Part shown: piece after piece, positions 7,091 to 16,242 of the stretch | Layout of the letters: each line of letters opens with the position of its first letter | Numbering within the stretch: the first letter of the stretch is position 1 | Assembly (NCBI GenBank): GCA_902793285.1 | Contig: CADBCV010000037.1 | Location: 1-37,744 of the forward strand | From: Oscillospiraceae bacterium | GTDB lineage: Bacteria; Bacillota; Clostridia; Oscillospirales; Oscillospiraceae | Length of the DNA: 37,744 bases | Reading direction: 5' to 3' | Notes under the pieces: model-generated | Databases searched by the model: none | Seen by the model: the letters and a program-made list of their open reading frames with translations, nothing else | What the model was told of the DNA's origin: nothing | Made by a program: the position numbers and the translations under genes

Positions 7091-7905
7091 AGAAATGCGC
7101 ATCGCGGGACGATTGTACCGGATCGCAGCTTTGCGGGCGTTTTAAGCCTTCCCCTGGAGTTCTAAGCAGCTGTCTCAGAACGTATAAAAATGTGAAAGCC
7201 GTAGGGGTCGATCCCCAGATCGACCCGTCTACGCTGTCATCCTGAGCATCAGCGAAGGATCCCGTGGTTAGCTGCAAAAGGTACGGGATTCTTCGTCGCG
7301 AAGCTCCTCAGAATGAGGGGCGTGGCTTGCCCCGCCCGGCGGCACAGTGTTTGTTCACGCATTCGCCCGGGCGCAGAGCAAAGACGCCGATTCCCGCGTG
7401 CGGGAGGGGCAAGCCCCTCCCCTACGGTGATAGGGGAACATTTGCACAGCGTGATACGCTTGTACCGCGACGCGGGTTTACGGGACGTCGAGGACGCCGT
7501 CCCCTACGGTGATGCGGGAACATTTCTGGATCGTGGTACGATTGTACCATGTCGCAGCTTTGCGGGCCGATGAGGGCATCGGCCCCTACGACAGGCGGAA
7601 ATATTTGCGCGACGTAGGGGTCGATCCCCTGATCGACCCGAAACGTCACGGCAATAGAAATGTGGATATAGAGGCAAAACGTCCGTCCCCACCGTAGGGG
7701 CGGGCGTCCCCGACCGCCCGGCGGCACGATGTCGGATTTACGCATTCGCCCGGGCGCGGAGCCGAGACGCCCGTTCCTCCGCGCGGGCGGCTGATAGCCG
7801 CCCCTACGGACAGGCGGCGACATTTTAACCCCCCCTTGCCTTAAGGGGGCCATATCCCCGCTTATCCACGGGATTCTTCGCCGCAGGCTCCTCAGAACGA
7901 CAGAG
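7091..7905. repeat. repeat-packed intergenic region between gdpP and rplI
   Basis: No gene is supported here. The stretch is a mosaic of short palindromic repeats: GTAGGGGTCGATC units (7201-7227, 7614-7640); GCGGGCCGATGAGGGCATCGG unit (7562-7590, repeated at 8483-8511); GGGAGGGGCAAGCCCCTCCC-type hairpins (about 7404-7430, 7323-7340, 7695-7728, 7787-7807); a TGTCATCCTGAGC element (7235-7316); and several copies of a unit resembling CATTTGCGCA followed by GGGACGATTGTACC (7095-7120, 7438-7470, 7519-7552). The right end (7868-7900) is a half copy of the TGTCATCC element. The rplI promoter is not obvious. Confidence 0.85.
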
Positions 7906-7947
7906 ACAGGCATGATTTGATTTTTATTCCGAAAGGAGATATACACT

Positions 7948-8394
7948 ATGAAGGTCATTTTCAATACCGATGTGAAGGGTCAGGGCAAAAAGGGCGAGAT
8001 GAAGGAGGTCTCCATCGGCTACGCCCGCAACTACCTCATCCCCCGCGGTCTCGCTACCGAGGCCACCGCAGACAACCTCAACGCGCTCAAGCTCAAGGAG
8101 AAAGCCAAGGCCGCCCAGATCGCCCGCGAGAAGGCGCTGGCGGAGGAGAACGCCAAAAAGCTCAGCGCGGTGCAGGTCATCGTGCGCGCCAAGGCCGGCG
8201 GCGCGGGCAAGCTCTTCGGCGCCGTCACCTCCCAGGAGATCAGCGACGCCCTGAAGGAGCAGTTTGACATCGAGATCGAGAAGAACAAGATCGTCCAGGC
8301 CGACCCCATCAAAACCTTCGGCAGCTACCAGGTCAAGGCCAAGCTCGGCTACGAGGTCAGCGGCACCATCAACGTGCTCGTGGTGGAGGGGTAA
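7948..8394 (+). CDS. rplI: 50S ribosomal protein bL9
   Basis: The 148-residue product begins [21 protein letters not shown] and continues [17 protein letters not shown], the signature of the L9 N-terminal domain that binds 23S rRNA. A long helical linker rich in Lys, Ala and Glu (about 41-75) joins it to the C-terminal domain with [17 protein letters not shown] 7948 has AAAGGAGATATACACT just upstream. Length and domain layout are standard. It lies between gdpP and dnaB as in most Firmicutes but is separated from both by repeat-filled gaps (857 and 184 bases), so it may have its own promoter. Confidence 0.97.
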   Translation: MKVIFNTDVKGQGKKGEMKEVSIGYARNYLIPRGLATEATADNLNALKLKEKAKAAQIAREKALAEENAKKLSAVQVIVRAKAGGAGKLFGAVTSQEISDALKEQFDIEIEKNKIVQADPIKTFGSYQVKAKLGYEVSGTINVLVVEG

Positions 8395-8428
8395 GCAAAT
8401 ACCTCCCTTTGGAAAAGGGAGCAAAACC

Positions 8429-8511
8429 GTAGGGGTCGATCCCCGGATCGACCCGTCGAATTGCACGAATTGTCACAGAACAGCGGGCCGATGAGGGCAT
8501 CGGCCCCTACG
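8429..8511. repeat. two palindromic repeat units between rplI and dnaB
   Basis: 8429-8455 is a GTAGGGGTCGATC unit and 8483-8511 is the GCGGGCCGATGAGGGCATCGG unit also found at 7562-7590. A small ACCTCCCTTT/AAAAGGGAG hairpin (8401-8421) follows the rplI stop and may act as a weak terminator. Confidence 0.75.
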
Positions 8512-8578
8512 GGATTCGTTTTTTCAGGCTTGTCTCATTTCGAGACAGTCCCTTATTTCACAGGCGTGAGGTAACACT

Positions 8579-9925
8579 ATGGACGAACTGCTGGGCAGAA
8601 AGACGCCCCACTCCGCGCCCGCGGAGCAGGCGGTGCTCGGCTCCATGCTCATCGACTCCCGCTGTATTCCGGAGGTCCTTGAGAAGCTGAAAGCCGACGA
8701 ATTTTATATCCAGCTCAACCGGGATATCTACGAGACCATCAACACCATGTTCTCCTACAGCATGGCCATCGACCCGGTGACCGTGCTGGGCCAGATGAAG
8801 GTCCGGGGCGTGTACAAGGACAACTGCGAGGAATATCTCGCGGAAATCATGCGCATCACGCCCACCGCGGCAAACGTTCTGGAATACGCCGCCATCGTGC
8901 GCGACAGGGCGCTTTTGCGGCGTCTCGGCGAGACGGCGGATGAGATCAACTCCATGGTCTACGAGGGCAGCGGCGAGGCCGAGGCCATGCTTGAGGCGGC
9001 GGAGCGGAAGATCTACGCCCTGCGCCAGGGCAGAAACGTCGGCGGGCTCATCCCGGTGGCCTCCGTGGTGCAGAACGTGTTTGACACCCTGTCCGAGGCG
9101 GCGGCCTCCGGCAACGCGATCCCGGGCCTCTCCACGGGCCTGCCCGATCTCGACCGGGTGACGCTCGGTCTCAACAAATCTGAGCTCATCCTCATCGCGG
9201 CGCGCCCCGGCATGGGCAAGACCAGCATCGCCCTCAACATGGCCCTGCACGCCGCCATGAACGAGCACCAGACCGTGGCGATCTTCTCGCTCGAAATGTC
9301 GCGCGAGCAGCTTGTGACAAGGCTTCTGTCCCGCGCGGCGCTGGTGCCGTCCCAGAACCTTCTGACGGGGCAGCTCTCCGACCAGCAGTGGCGGGAGATC
9401 TCGAACGCGGCCCAGGCCCTGAGCGCCACCGATATCCGCATCGACGACAACCCCACCCTCACGGTCTCGGACATGAACGCCCAGTGCCGCAGGGTCGCCA
9501 ATCTCGGCCTTGTGGTCATCGACTACCTCCAGCTCATGCAGTCGGCGGGCTCCGGCCACTCCTGGTCCAACGAGAGCCGCACCCAGGCCGTGAGCGACAT
9601 CAGCCGTATGCTGAAAATCATGGCGAAGGAGCTGAACGTGCCCGTCATCTGCCTGTCCCAGCTCTCGCGCGCCAACGAGTCGCGCCAGGACAAGCGCCCC
9701 ATGCTCTCTGATCTGCGCGAGTCCGGCGCCATCGAGCAGGACGCGGACGTGGTCATAGGACTCTACCGCGACGGGTATTATAACAAGGAGAGCGAGAACG
9801 CAAATCTCGCCGAGGCGATCATCCTGAAAAACCGCAAGGGTCAGACCGGCACCGTGGAACTTTTGTGGCTGCCGGAGTACACGAGCTTCAGTCTCTATGA
9901 GAAGCGGCGCGAAGATGAATATTGA
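8579..9925 (+). CDS. dnaB: replicative DNA helicase DnaB (DnaC of B. subtilis)
   Basis: The 448-residue protein has the N-terminal DnaB domain (residues 8-110, starting with PHSAPAEQAVLGSML), a linker, and a RecA-like helicase core with Walker A ARPGMGKTS (about residues 207-215), FSLEMS, the Walker B region LVVIDYLQLM (about 310-319), and a C-terminal QDADVV followed by LKNRKGQTG. It forms the hexamer that unwinds DNA 5' to 3' at the replication fork. The start ATG 8579 follows GTGAGG. Its last 11 bases overlap the tilS start, so tilS is probably translated by coupling. Length is normal for Gram-positive DnaB. Confidence 0.97.
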   Translation: MDELLGRKTPHSAPAEQAVLGSMLIDSRCIPEVLEKLKADEFYIQLNRDIYETINTMFSYSMAIDPVTVLGQMKVRGVYKDNCEEYLAEIMRITPTAANVLEYAAIVRDRALLRRLGETADEINSMVYEGSGEAEAMLEAAERKIYALRQGRNVGGLIPVASVVQNVFDTLSEAAASGNAIPGLSTGLPDLDRVTLGLNKSELILIAARPGMGKTSIALNMALHAAMNEHQTVAIFSLEMSREQLVTRLLSRAALVPSQNLLTGQLSDQQWREISNAAQALSATDIRIDDNPTLTVSDMNAQCRRVANLGLVVIDYLQLMQSAGSGHSWSNESRTQAVSDISRMLKIMAKELNVPVICLSQLSRANESRQDKRPMLSDLRESGAIEQDADVVIGLYRDGYYNKESENANLAEAIILKNRKGQTGTVELLWLPEYTSFSLYEKRREDEY

Positions 9926-11216
9926 CCTTGCGCCCCTTGCGGGAAAAAAGCTCCTGTGCGCGGTGTCCGGCGGGGCAGACTCCATGTGTCTTCTGCATCT
10001 GCTCACCTCCCAGGGGCTCGACGTGACCGCCGCCCACTTTGAGCACGGCATCCGCGGGGAGGAGTCCCTGCGCGACGCGGCCTTTGTCGAGACCTGGTGT
10101 AAGGCGCGGGGCATCCCCTTCGTCCTCGGCCGCGGCGACGCGCCGGGGTACGCGCGCGCGCACGGCATGGGGCTTGAAGAGGCCGCGCGGGAGCTGCGCT
10201 ACCGCTTCCTCCGGGAGGTGATGGAGGAGACCCGCGCGGAGCTGATCCTCACGGCCCACAACCGGGACGACAACGCCGAGACCGTTCTCCTGAACCTCAT
10301 CCGCGGCAGCGGGACGGCGGGGCTCTGCGGGGTCCCTTTCATGCGCGGCGCGATCCTGCGGCCGCTGCTCACGGTCTCCCGGGAGGAGATCGAGGCTTAT
10401 CTCACGGCGCACAGCGTCCCCCACGTGGAGGACAGCAGCAACCAAAGCGACGACTATACGCGAAACCTGATCCGCCGCCGCGTCATGCCCCTCCTGCGGG
10501 AGATAAACCCCCGCTTTTCGGAGGCCGCGGCGCGCACCGCCCGTCTCGCCCGGCGGGACGAGGACTGCCTTTCCGCCCTCGCCGCGGAGTTTTTAAAAGG
10601 CGAGCTGAAGGACGAAAGCCTATCCTTAAAGGCGCTCTGCTCCCTGCACCCGGCGATCGCCTCCCGCGTCGTGCGGCAGCTTTTTCCGGGCCTGTCCATG
10701 GAGCGCTGCGAGGCTGTGCTGGCCTTTGCCCGGGGCCGCGAGTACGGCATTCTGGAGCTTCCGGGCCGCGTCATCCGGCGCGAGCAGGGCAGGCTCTATC
10801 TTTCCGCGGGGCGAACAATACAGCTTCCCGACCGCCCGCTCATCCCCGGCGAGGGGCTTTTGATCCCGGAGCTCGGCCTTCGCATCGAGACGGAGCGCAC
10901 AGTCTACCGCGGAGAAATTCACGACTTGTTCAAGACTTCTTACCTCAAATATGAGATAGTATCTACCGATCTCCTGTGCACGGGCAGACGCCCCGGCGAC
11001 AGTCTCCGCCCCCTGGGGCGCGGGGTGCGCAAGAGCCTGAGCGCGCTTTTCAAGGAGGCCGGTTTCACACGTGAGCGGCGGGATGCCGCCCTTATCCTGC
11101 GCGACGGCGCTGGGCCGCTTTTGGTGCGCGGTCTCGCCCTCGACGAGCGCGCCCGGCCCCGGATCGGCGGCGAGGCGCTGAAGGTCAGCTTTGCGGAAGC
11201 CGTGCAAAATCCCTAA
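9915..11216 (+). CDS. tilS: tRNA(Ile)-lysidine synthetase
   Basis: I use ATG 9915, which starts 11 bases before the dnaB stop and gives MNIDLAPLAGKKLLCAVSGGADSM; the earlier ATG at 9897 has no ribosome binding site. The 433-residue protein has the PP-loop SGGADS motif (about residues 19-24), ITLAAHN-like LILTAHNRDDNAETVLLNLIRG, the VEDSSNQSDDYTRNLIR loop, and a C-terminal domain with LRPLGRGVRKSLSALFKEAG. TilS uses ATP and lysine to change C34 of the CAU anticodon of tRNA-Ile so that it reads AUA; it is essential. Order tilS-hpt-ftsH is the same as in B. subtilis. Confidence 0.95.
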   Translation: MNIDLAPLAGKKLLCAVSGGADSMCLLHLLTSQGLDVTAAHFEHGIRGEESLRDAAFVETWCKARGIPFVLGRGDAPGYARAHGMGLEEAARELRYRFLREVMEETRAELILTAHNRDDNAETVLLNLIRGSGTAGLCGVPFMRGAILRPLLTVSREEIEAYLTAHSVPHVEDSSNQSDDYTRNLIRRRVMPLLREINPRFSEAAARTARLARRDEDCLSALAAEFLKGELKDESLSLKALCSLHPAIASRVVRQLFPGLSMERCEAVLAFARGREYGILELPGRVIRREQGRLYLSAGRTIQLPDRPLIPGEGLLIPELGLRIETERTVYRGEIHDLFKTSYLKYEIVSTDLLCTGRRPGDSLRPLGRGVRKSLSALFKEAGFTRERRDAALILRDGAGPLLVRGLALDERARPRIGGEALKVSFAEAVQNP

Positions 11217-11243
11217 TACTATTCCTTGATAAGAAGCTTTATT

Positions 11244-11312
11244 GGATTCCCGAGGAAAATTTGTGCCAGACAAGGCGAAGCCCGCAGAGCATAATGGAGA
11301 TATATGGTCAAG
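11244..11312 (+). repeat. dispersed 69-bp repeat, copy A
   Basis: It runs from GGATTCCCGAGG to TATATGGTCAAG and matches 32507-32575 at 64 of 69 positions, with the last 40 bases identical. One frame translates in both copies to a stretch with AKPAEHNGDIWS; here it stops soon after at TAG 11320-11322. It sits just upstream of hpt. Confidence 0.8.
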
Positions 11313-11352
11313 CAAGGGATAGTATAAGATATAAAGAAAACAGGAGAACAAT

Positions 11353-11886
11353 ATGCGCAACGATATTGAAAAGGTCCTCATCAGCGAGAAAGAGCTGGAA
11401 GCGAGCGTGGCGGAGATCGGCCGCCGGATCTCGGAGGATTTCCGGGACAAGGACCCCATCTTTGTGGGCGTTTTGAAGGGCTGCTTTATCTTCATGGCAG
11501 ACCTCATGCGCCATGTGGACATCAAGTGCAGCATGGACTTCATGGCCGTGTCCTCCTACAGCGGGACAAGCTCCACCGGCGCCGTGAAGATCAACAAGGA
11601 CCTCTCGGAGGATATCGAGGGCCGGCACATCATCATCGTGGAGGACATCCTGGACTCCGGCGTGACGCTCAGCTATCTCAAGGGCTATTTGATGAACCGC
11701 CGCCCGGCCTCTATCACCATCGCCACCCTGATGGACAAGCCCTCCCGCCGTAAGGCGGATGTCTACGCCGACTACTCCTGCTTCGAGGTGCCGGACGCCT
11801 TTGTGGTGGGCTACGGCCTCGATTATAACGAGCACTACCGCAACCTCCCCTACATCGGGATTCTGAAAAGCGAAATCTACAGTTGA
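11353..11886 (+). CDS. hpt: hypoxanthine phosphoribosyltransferase
   Basis: The 177-residue protein begins with IEKVLISEKELEASVAEIGRRIS, has the flexible-loop region DFMAVSSYSG, the PRPP-binding motif IIIVEDILDSGVTL (about residues 92-105) and a C-terminal VVGYGLDYNEHYRNLPYIG, all typical of bacterial Hpt. It converts hypoxanthine or guanine plus PRPP to IMP or GMP in the cytosol. ATG 11353 follows ACAGGAGAACAAT. It lies between tilS and ftsH; in B. subtilis Hpt also interacts with TilS in control of ftsH. A repeat-bearing gap of 136 bases separates it from tilS, with AT-rich TATAAG and TATAAA sequences that might be a promoter. Confidence 0.95.
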   Translation: MRNDIEKVLISEKELEASVAEIGRRISEDFRDKDPIFVGVLKGCFIFMADLMRHVDIKCSMDFMAVSSYSGTSSTGAVKINKDLSEDIEGRHIIIVEDILDSGVTLSYLKGYLMNRRPASITIATLMDKPSRRKADVYADYSCFEVPDAFVVGYGLDYNEHYRNLPYIGILKSEIYS

Positions 11887-11928
11887 CCATAGATTTTTTC
11901 CCAGCAAGATAAAGGATGTGAATCGGAT

Positions 11929-13935
11929 TTGAACTCAAAACGCGCGCGCGACCTGGGCTTCTACGTTCTGCTCATTGCGATCATGATCGCCGTCATCTTC
12001 ACCATGACCGGGAACTCGGACGCCAAGAAGCTGAAAAACTACTCCGACCTTGTGGATCTGTTTGAAAATGAGCAGGTCAAGTCCTTCACCACGGAGGGCA
12101 GCACCATCATTCTCCAGGTCCGCACCGAAAACGGCGAGCCGCCCACGGAGGAGATGACCTACGACCTGATGAGTTTCAGCGTCTTCTACGAGGACTTTCA
12201 CGAGCTTATCAAGGAGCAGTACGCCTCCGGGGTCCTGGAAAAGTACGATTATGACGAGGGCTTCGTCGTCCCCTGGTGGGCGAGTATGCTGCCGTACCTG
12301 CTCATTATGGGCGGGGCGATGGGCCTCTGGTATTATATGATGCGCTCGGCCGGCGGCGGCGCGGGGGGGATCGCCAAATTCTCCAAAGCGCGCACCCGTC
12401 TCGGCAGCGACGAGAAGAACAAGAAGACCTTCAACGACGTGGCGGGCTGCGACGAGGAGAAGGAGGAGCTGTCTGAGATCGTGGACTTCCTCAAGGACCC
12501 CAAAGCCTATACCGCCATGGGCGCCCGCATCCCCAAGGGCGTGCTGCTCGTCGGCCCTCCGGGCACCGGCAAGACGCTTTTAGCCAAGGCCGTCGCGGGC
12601 GAGGCCGGGGTGCAGTTTCTGTCCATCTCCGGCTCCGACTTTGTGGAGCTCTATGTGGGCGTCGGCGCGGGCCGCGTGCGCGATCTCTTTGAGCAGGCCA
12701 AGAAGGCCGCCCCCGCCATCATCTTCATCGATGAGATCGACGCGGTCGGCCGGCAGAGAGGCAGCGGTCTCGGCGGCGGGCATGACGAGCGCGAGCAGAC
12801 CTTGAACCAGCTCCTTGTGGAGATGGACGGCTTCGGCTCGAACGAGGGCGTCATCGTCATGGCCGCGACGAACCGGGCCGATATCCTCGACAACGCCCTC
12901 CTGCGTCCGGGCCGCTTCGACCGCCAGGTCTATGTGGGCCTGCCCGATATCCGCGGGCGCGAGGCCATTTTGAAGATCCACTCCCGCGACAAGCAGCTCG
13001 CGGAGGACGTGGATCTCAACTCCATCGCGAAGGGCACGCCCGGCTTTGCGGGCGCAGACCTTGAAAACCTCATGAACGAGGCGGCCCTGCTCGCCGTGCG
13101 GCGCAAGCACCGCTTCATCAACATGGAGGATATCGACGAGGCCATTTTGAAGGTCCAGATGGGCCCCGAGAAGAAGAGCCGCAAGATGAGCGACAAGGCC
13201 CGCCGTCTCACCGCCTATCACGAGTCCGGCCACGCCATCGCGGGGCGCTATCTCACCCACGTGGACCCCGTGCACTATATCACCATCATCCCCCGCGGCG
13301 GGGCAGGCGGCTTCACGCTCTTCCGCCCGCAGGAGGATCTGGAGAACTTCAAGTCCCGGGCCGAGATGTTTGAAAACATCGTCATGGCCCTCGGCGGGCG
13401 CATGGCGGAGAAGCTCTTCCTGGACGACATTTCCACCGGCGCTTCCAACGACATCCAGCAGGCGAGCTCCATCGCCCGCGACATGGTCATGCGCTACGGC
13501 ATGAGCGACAGGCTCGGCCCTATCTCCTACGACAACTCCGGCCACTCCATCTTCATCGGCCGCGACTTCGGCCAGACCAAGAGCTATTCCGAGGAGACCG
13601 CCGGCATGATCGACGAGGAGGTCAAGAAGATCTTCGACGAGGCGAGCGCGACCTGCGAGCGCATCCTGACCGAGCACGCGGATGAGCTGCGCGCCATCGC
13701 GGAATACCTCCTGGAGCACGAGACCATGGAGGCCGAGGAGTTCAACTACTACTTCGAGCACGGGGAGTTCATGCCCATGCCGCCGAAGGAGCTCCGCAAG
13801 GTGCGCGAGGACGACACCATCGAGCGCCCCGCGAAGAAGATCTCCATGTCGGACGGCGAGGAGGCCGGGACGGAACCCGCCCCCGCAGAAGAGAAAGCGG
13901 AGCCTTCCGCGGAGGAAGAAAAGCCCGCCGAGTGA
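11929..13935 (+). CDS. ftsH: ATP-dependent zinc metalloprotease FtsH
   Basis: The start is TTG 11929, with AAAGGATG about 11 bases upstream; no better ATG gives the first transmembrane helix. The 668-residue protein has two membrane helices (about 11-28 and 115-140) around an extracytoplasmic domain, an AAA domain with Walker A GPPGTGKT (about residues 206-213), Walker [13 protein letters not shown], the second region of homology [20 protein letters not shown], and an M41 protease domain with the zinc motif HESGHA (about 434-439) and the distal [16 protein letters not shown]. It degrades membrane and short-lived cytosolic proteins. The last 40 residues are rich in Glu, Pro and Ala, as in many FtsH. 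It is the last gene of the run. Confidence 0.97.
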   Translation: MNSKRARDLGFYVLLIAIMIAVIFTMTGNSDAKKLKNYSDLVDLFENEQVKSFTTEGSTIILQVRTENGEPPTEEMTYDLMSFSVFYEDFHELIKEQYASGVLEKYDYDEGFVVPWWASMLPYLLIMGGAMGLWYYMMRSAGGGAGGIAKFSKARTRLGSDEKNKKTFNDVAGCDEEKEELSEIVDFLKDPKAYTAMGARIPKGVLLVGPPGTGKTLLAKAVAGEAGVQFLSISGSDFVELYVGVGAGRVRDLFEQAKKAAPAIIFIDEIDAVGRQRGSGLGGGHDEREQTLNQLLVEMDGFGSNEGVIVMAATNRADILDNALLRPGRFDRQVYVGLPDIRGREAILKIHSRDKQLAEDVDLNSIAKGTPGFAGADLENLMNEAALLAVRRKHRFINMEDIDEAILKVQMGPEKKSRKMSDKARRLTAYHESGHAIAGRYLTHVDPVHYITIIPRGGAGGFTLFRPQEDLENFKSRAEMFENIVMALGGRMAEKLFLDDISTGASNDIQQASSIARDMVMRYGMSDRLGPISYDNSGHSIFIGRDFGQTKSYSEETAGMIDEEVKKIFDEASATCERILTEHADELRAIAEYLLEHETMEAEEFNYYFEHGEFMPMPPKELRKVREDDTIERPAKKISMSDGEEAGTEPAPAEEKAEPSAEEEKPAE

Positions 13936-14433
13936 GCGCGGGCAAGACGGAAAATCGCAGGGGCCGATGCCTTGATCGACCCGAAACCTCAGCTCGGCGG
14001 AAACGTGTGTGCGGCGGGAAAACGTCCGACGATTCCGTAGGGGCGGTGCTTGCCCCTCCCGGCAGAATGAGGCAATCAATTGAAAGCAATGTACGGCGAC
14101 ATCGCAGCATTTTGCGACATCGCCGTACATTTTTTGCATATTGGCGCCTTTCACCGCACAGGCGGGGACATTTGCGCAGCATGGGACGATTGTACCGGGA
14201 CGCGGGCGTTTTAAAGCCTTCCCCTGGAGGGAACCTCTAAAAACTCAGGTCTGGTGATGCGTCGAGAGATTTTGTTCCAGATTGAAGGGCAAAAAACGCA
14301 GGAATCCTTTGTGGCTTTCAAGTTTGACCTCAAGGGGAAGCCAAACCTGCCTGCCCGCAGGGGCCTTCGATCCCTCCACCGCAAGCGGTCCCCCTCCCTT
14401 TTTCCAAAGGGAGCTTAGAGGGGAGGGCGTCCC
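13936..14433. repeat. repeat-filled gap between ftsH and the HAD gene
   Basis: No gene is supported. It contains a diverged GATCGACC unit (13957-13983), a GTAGGGGCGGTGCTTGCCCC hairpin (14038-14060), the inverted copy of the composite hairpin (14088-14135), a CATTTGCGCA/GGGACGATTGTACC unit followed by CCTTCCCCTGGAG (14168-14228; the same pair of units occurs at 7095-7160), and a CTCCACCGCAAGCGG/CCCTCCCTTTTTCCAAAGGGAG element (about 14372-14420, similar to 28467-28515). Confidence 0.8.
14088..14135 (+). terminator. terminator hairpin after ftsH (composite repeat, copy 2)
   Basis: AATGTACGGCGACATCGCA pairs with TTGCGACATCGCCGTACATT with two mismatches and is followed by TTTTT. It is the inverted-orientation counterpart of the hairpin at 1441-1492. 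Confidence 0.7.
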
Positions 14434-15087
14434 CTACCGCGCAAGCCAGGCGGCGAGCTCCGAGACCTTTTTGAAATAGAGGGGGCAGTTTCGGCGCATG
14501 AAGCTTTCGATCTCCGGGATGTCATAGGCCCAGCCGACGCCGGCGAAGTCCACCCCCACGGCGCGGGCCATGTCGTAGCCGGGCTTGAGATCGTCGATCA
14601 TCAGGATCTCCTCGGGCCGGAGCTCAAAGCGCGCCATGATGTCCGCAAGCGGGAAGGGGTTCGGCTTGCGCTCCTCCTCGGGCCGCTCCCAGCCGTAGAC
14701 GGCGTCCGGCGCCGGCAGGCCGTTTGCCGCGTAATCCCGGCGGATGTTGAAGTCATAGGAGTGGGACACCACGCACACAAGGCCCCCCTCCGCCTTCTGC
14801 CGCTCCATGATCTCGCGGATGCCGGGATAGGCCGCGGGGATGTGGTTTTTCACATAGTCCTGCCAGTAGCGCTCCTCCTCATGGAGCTGGGCGTCCGTCA
14901 TGCCGTAGCGCTCCCGGCATAGGGCGACGAAGCCGGGGTCGAAGTTCAGGAGAAAATACTCCTCCAGCGTCATGCTCTCGCCGGGGTAGTATTCCCGCAG
15001 GTACTCGACAAAGCTCGGGAAGTGGATCGTGGCGGTGGAATTGACGACCGTATCGTCGTGGTCAAAGACGAGGCATTTGTATTTCAT
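14434..15087 (-). CDS. HAD-superfamily hydrolase (phosphatase-like)
   Basis: The 217-residue protein has the four HAD motifs: DHDDTVVNS at residues 9-17 with the nucleophile Asp and the acid/base Asp, VVSHS (about 109-113) as motif II, a conserved Lys in ERKPNP (about 142-147), and MIDDLKPG (about 163-170) as the acidic motif. A helical cap lies between motifs I and II (about 20-90). Such enzymes remove phosphate from small sugar or nucleotide phosphates; motif I as DHDDT is like HAD proteins often annotated as phosphoglycolate phosphatase-like. The substrate cannot be told from sequence. It has its own promoter at 15115-15142 and is separated from the upstream minus-strand lipoprotein gene by a terminator. 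Confidence 0.85.
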   Translation of the reverse strand: MKYKCLVFDHDDTVVNSTATIHFPSFVEYLREYYPGESMTLEEYFLLNFDPGFVALCRERYGMTDAQLHEEERYWQDYVKNHIPAAYPGIREIMERQKAEGGLVCVVSHSYDFNIRRDYAANGLPAPDAVYGWERPEEERKPNPFPLADIMARFELRPEEILMIDDLKPGYDMARAVGVDFAGVGWAYDIPEIESFMRRNCPLYFKKVSELAAWLAR

Positions 15088-15114
15088 AGAGCCGCTCCGT
15101 TTCTTTTTTCCGAC

Positions 15115-15142
15115 AGTATACCATAAAAATATAGAACTGCAA
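15115..15142 (-). promoter_or_regulatory. sigma-A type promoter of the HAD hydrolase gene
   Basis: On the minus strand: TTGCAG (15142-15137), 16 bases, TATACT (15120-15115). It starts right after the terminator of the preceding gene, which makes the HAD gene a single transcription unit. Confidence 0.7.
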
Positions 15143-15170
15143 CAAAAACCGCCCCGAAGGGCGGTTTTTT
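15143..15170. terminator. intrinsic terminator of the DUF4349 gene
   Basis: AAAAACCGCCC, loop CGAA-type, GGGCGGTTTTTT. The short GC stem with A and T flanks lies just past the stop of the minus-strand lipoprotein gene and works in both directions. Confidence 0.9.
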
Positions 15171-15174
15171 GATT

Positions 15175-16242
15175 TTACTTCTTCTCCCCCTCGGGGCCGG
15201 GCTTTTTGCCGCTCTTCTCCTCGCGGCGGCGGGCACGGCGGGCACGGAACCCTGCCGCGAGCTTTCGGACGAGCGGGCGGCAAGCGAAGAACAGGGCCGC
15301 GAGGATCACAAGCGTCGGGAGCGCGGAGACGAGCCAGACCAGCAGATCCTTGAAGAACTGCCCCGCGTTTTTGAGCGCGTCCCTGAACGCCAGGGCGAGC
15401 TCCTGCCCGTAGCTGAGCTTCGTGACCTTCTCGGGCGTGTACTCCTGGACCTCCTTGACCGTGACGCTCAGGGTGCTGTAGGCCACGCGGCGGTCCCAGT
15501 TGTTGAGACTGGACTGGTGCGAGTCGATGCGGTAGCGCACATCGCTGAGCTTATCCTCGATGGTGATGATGTCCTCCACCGTCTCGGCGATGGAGAGCAT
15601 CTCCACAAGCCTTGCCTCCTGGGCCTGGAGGGCCTTGAGCCGGGCCTGCACATCGTAATACTGCGCGGTGACGTTCTCGGTATAGGTGTGGGTGTAGGGG
15701 ACGTTGCCGATGTCCGAGAGGCTCCCCATGAGGGCGGAGAAGCGCTCGCTCGGGATGCGGAGGGTGTAGCTCGCGCTGCGGCGGGAGGCGCGGCCGCGGG
15801 ATGTATCATAGTAGTTGCTGCCGTTGACGGAGCTGGACTCGATGAAGCCGCCCTCGCGCGCGATCATCTCCTCGAGGGCCGCGATGCTCCTGTCAAAGTC
15901 GGTGGTCTCGACCGTGGCGTCGCCGGAGTAGATGATCTTCTCGGGGTTTTCTTCCGGGGTGTCGCTGCCCTCAGCGCCCGCCGCCTTTTTCGCGCCGGTC
16001 GCGGCGGTGTTCATCATGGCAAGGCCGCTGTCCTCCATCGCCATTTCCATATCCATGTCATAGGCGGCCGACATCTGCATGGGGGCGGGGGCCATCTCGG
16101 GCGCGTAATATTCATAGTAGTCGGCGTAGTCGGCGGCCTCGCGGGCCTCATATTGGGCGCTTTTGTCGGCGCTTCCGCAGGCGCAGAGGGACAGGCACAG
16201 CACAAGTGCCAGCAGGAGCGCGGCGTAACGTTTTGTTTTCAT
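15175..16242 (-). CDS. DUF4349 lipoprotein
   Basis: ATG 16242 has AGGGAGGATC upstream and gives 355 residues. Residues 1-22 are a lipoprotein signal peptide with lipobox LCAC (LSLCACGS). A low-complexity acidic and methionine-rich linker follows (about 25-95). The DUF4349 domain (about 105-325) starts with YSGDATVETTDFDRSIAALEEMI, contains long coiled-coil helices (ENVTAQYYDVQARLKALQAQEARL, shown here only as landmarks at about 195-240), and ends with a membrane helix (about 303-325) and a basic cytoplasmic tail. Proteins with this layout are anchored to the cell surface of Firmicutes; the function is unknown. It diverges from argG, with about 240 bases between the two starts. Confidence 0.85.
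   Translation of the reverse strand: MKTKRYAALLLALVLCLSLCACGSADKSAQYEAREAADYADYYEYYAPEMAPAPMQMSAAYDMDMEMAMEDSGLAMMNTAATGAKKAAGAEGSDTPEENPEKIIYSGDATVETTDFDRSIAALEEMIAREGGFIESSSVNGSNYYDTSRGRASRRSASYTLRIPSERFSALMGSLSDIGNVPYTHTYTENVTAQYYDVQARLKALQAQEARLVEMLSIAETVEDIITIEDKLSDVRYRIDSHQSSLNNWDRRVAYSTLSVTVKEVQEYTPEKVTKLSYGQELALAFRDALKNAGQFFKDLLVWLVSALPTLVILAALFFACRPLVRKLAAGFRARRARRREEKSGKKPGPEGEKK

Noticed and set aside
7091-7947. tRNA or other stable RNA genes in the large intergenic gaps
   Set aside because: No cloverleaf with a T-arm GTTCRA-type sequence was found; the stems seen belong to the palindromic repeats.
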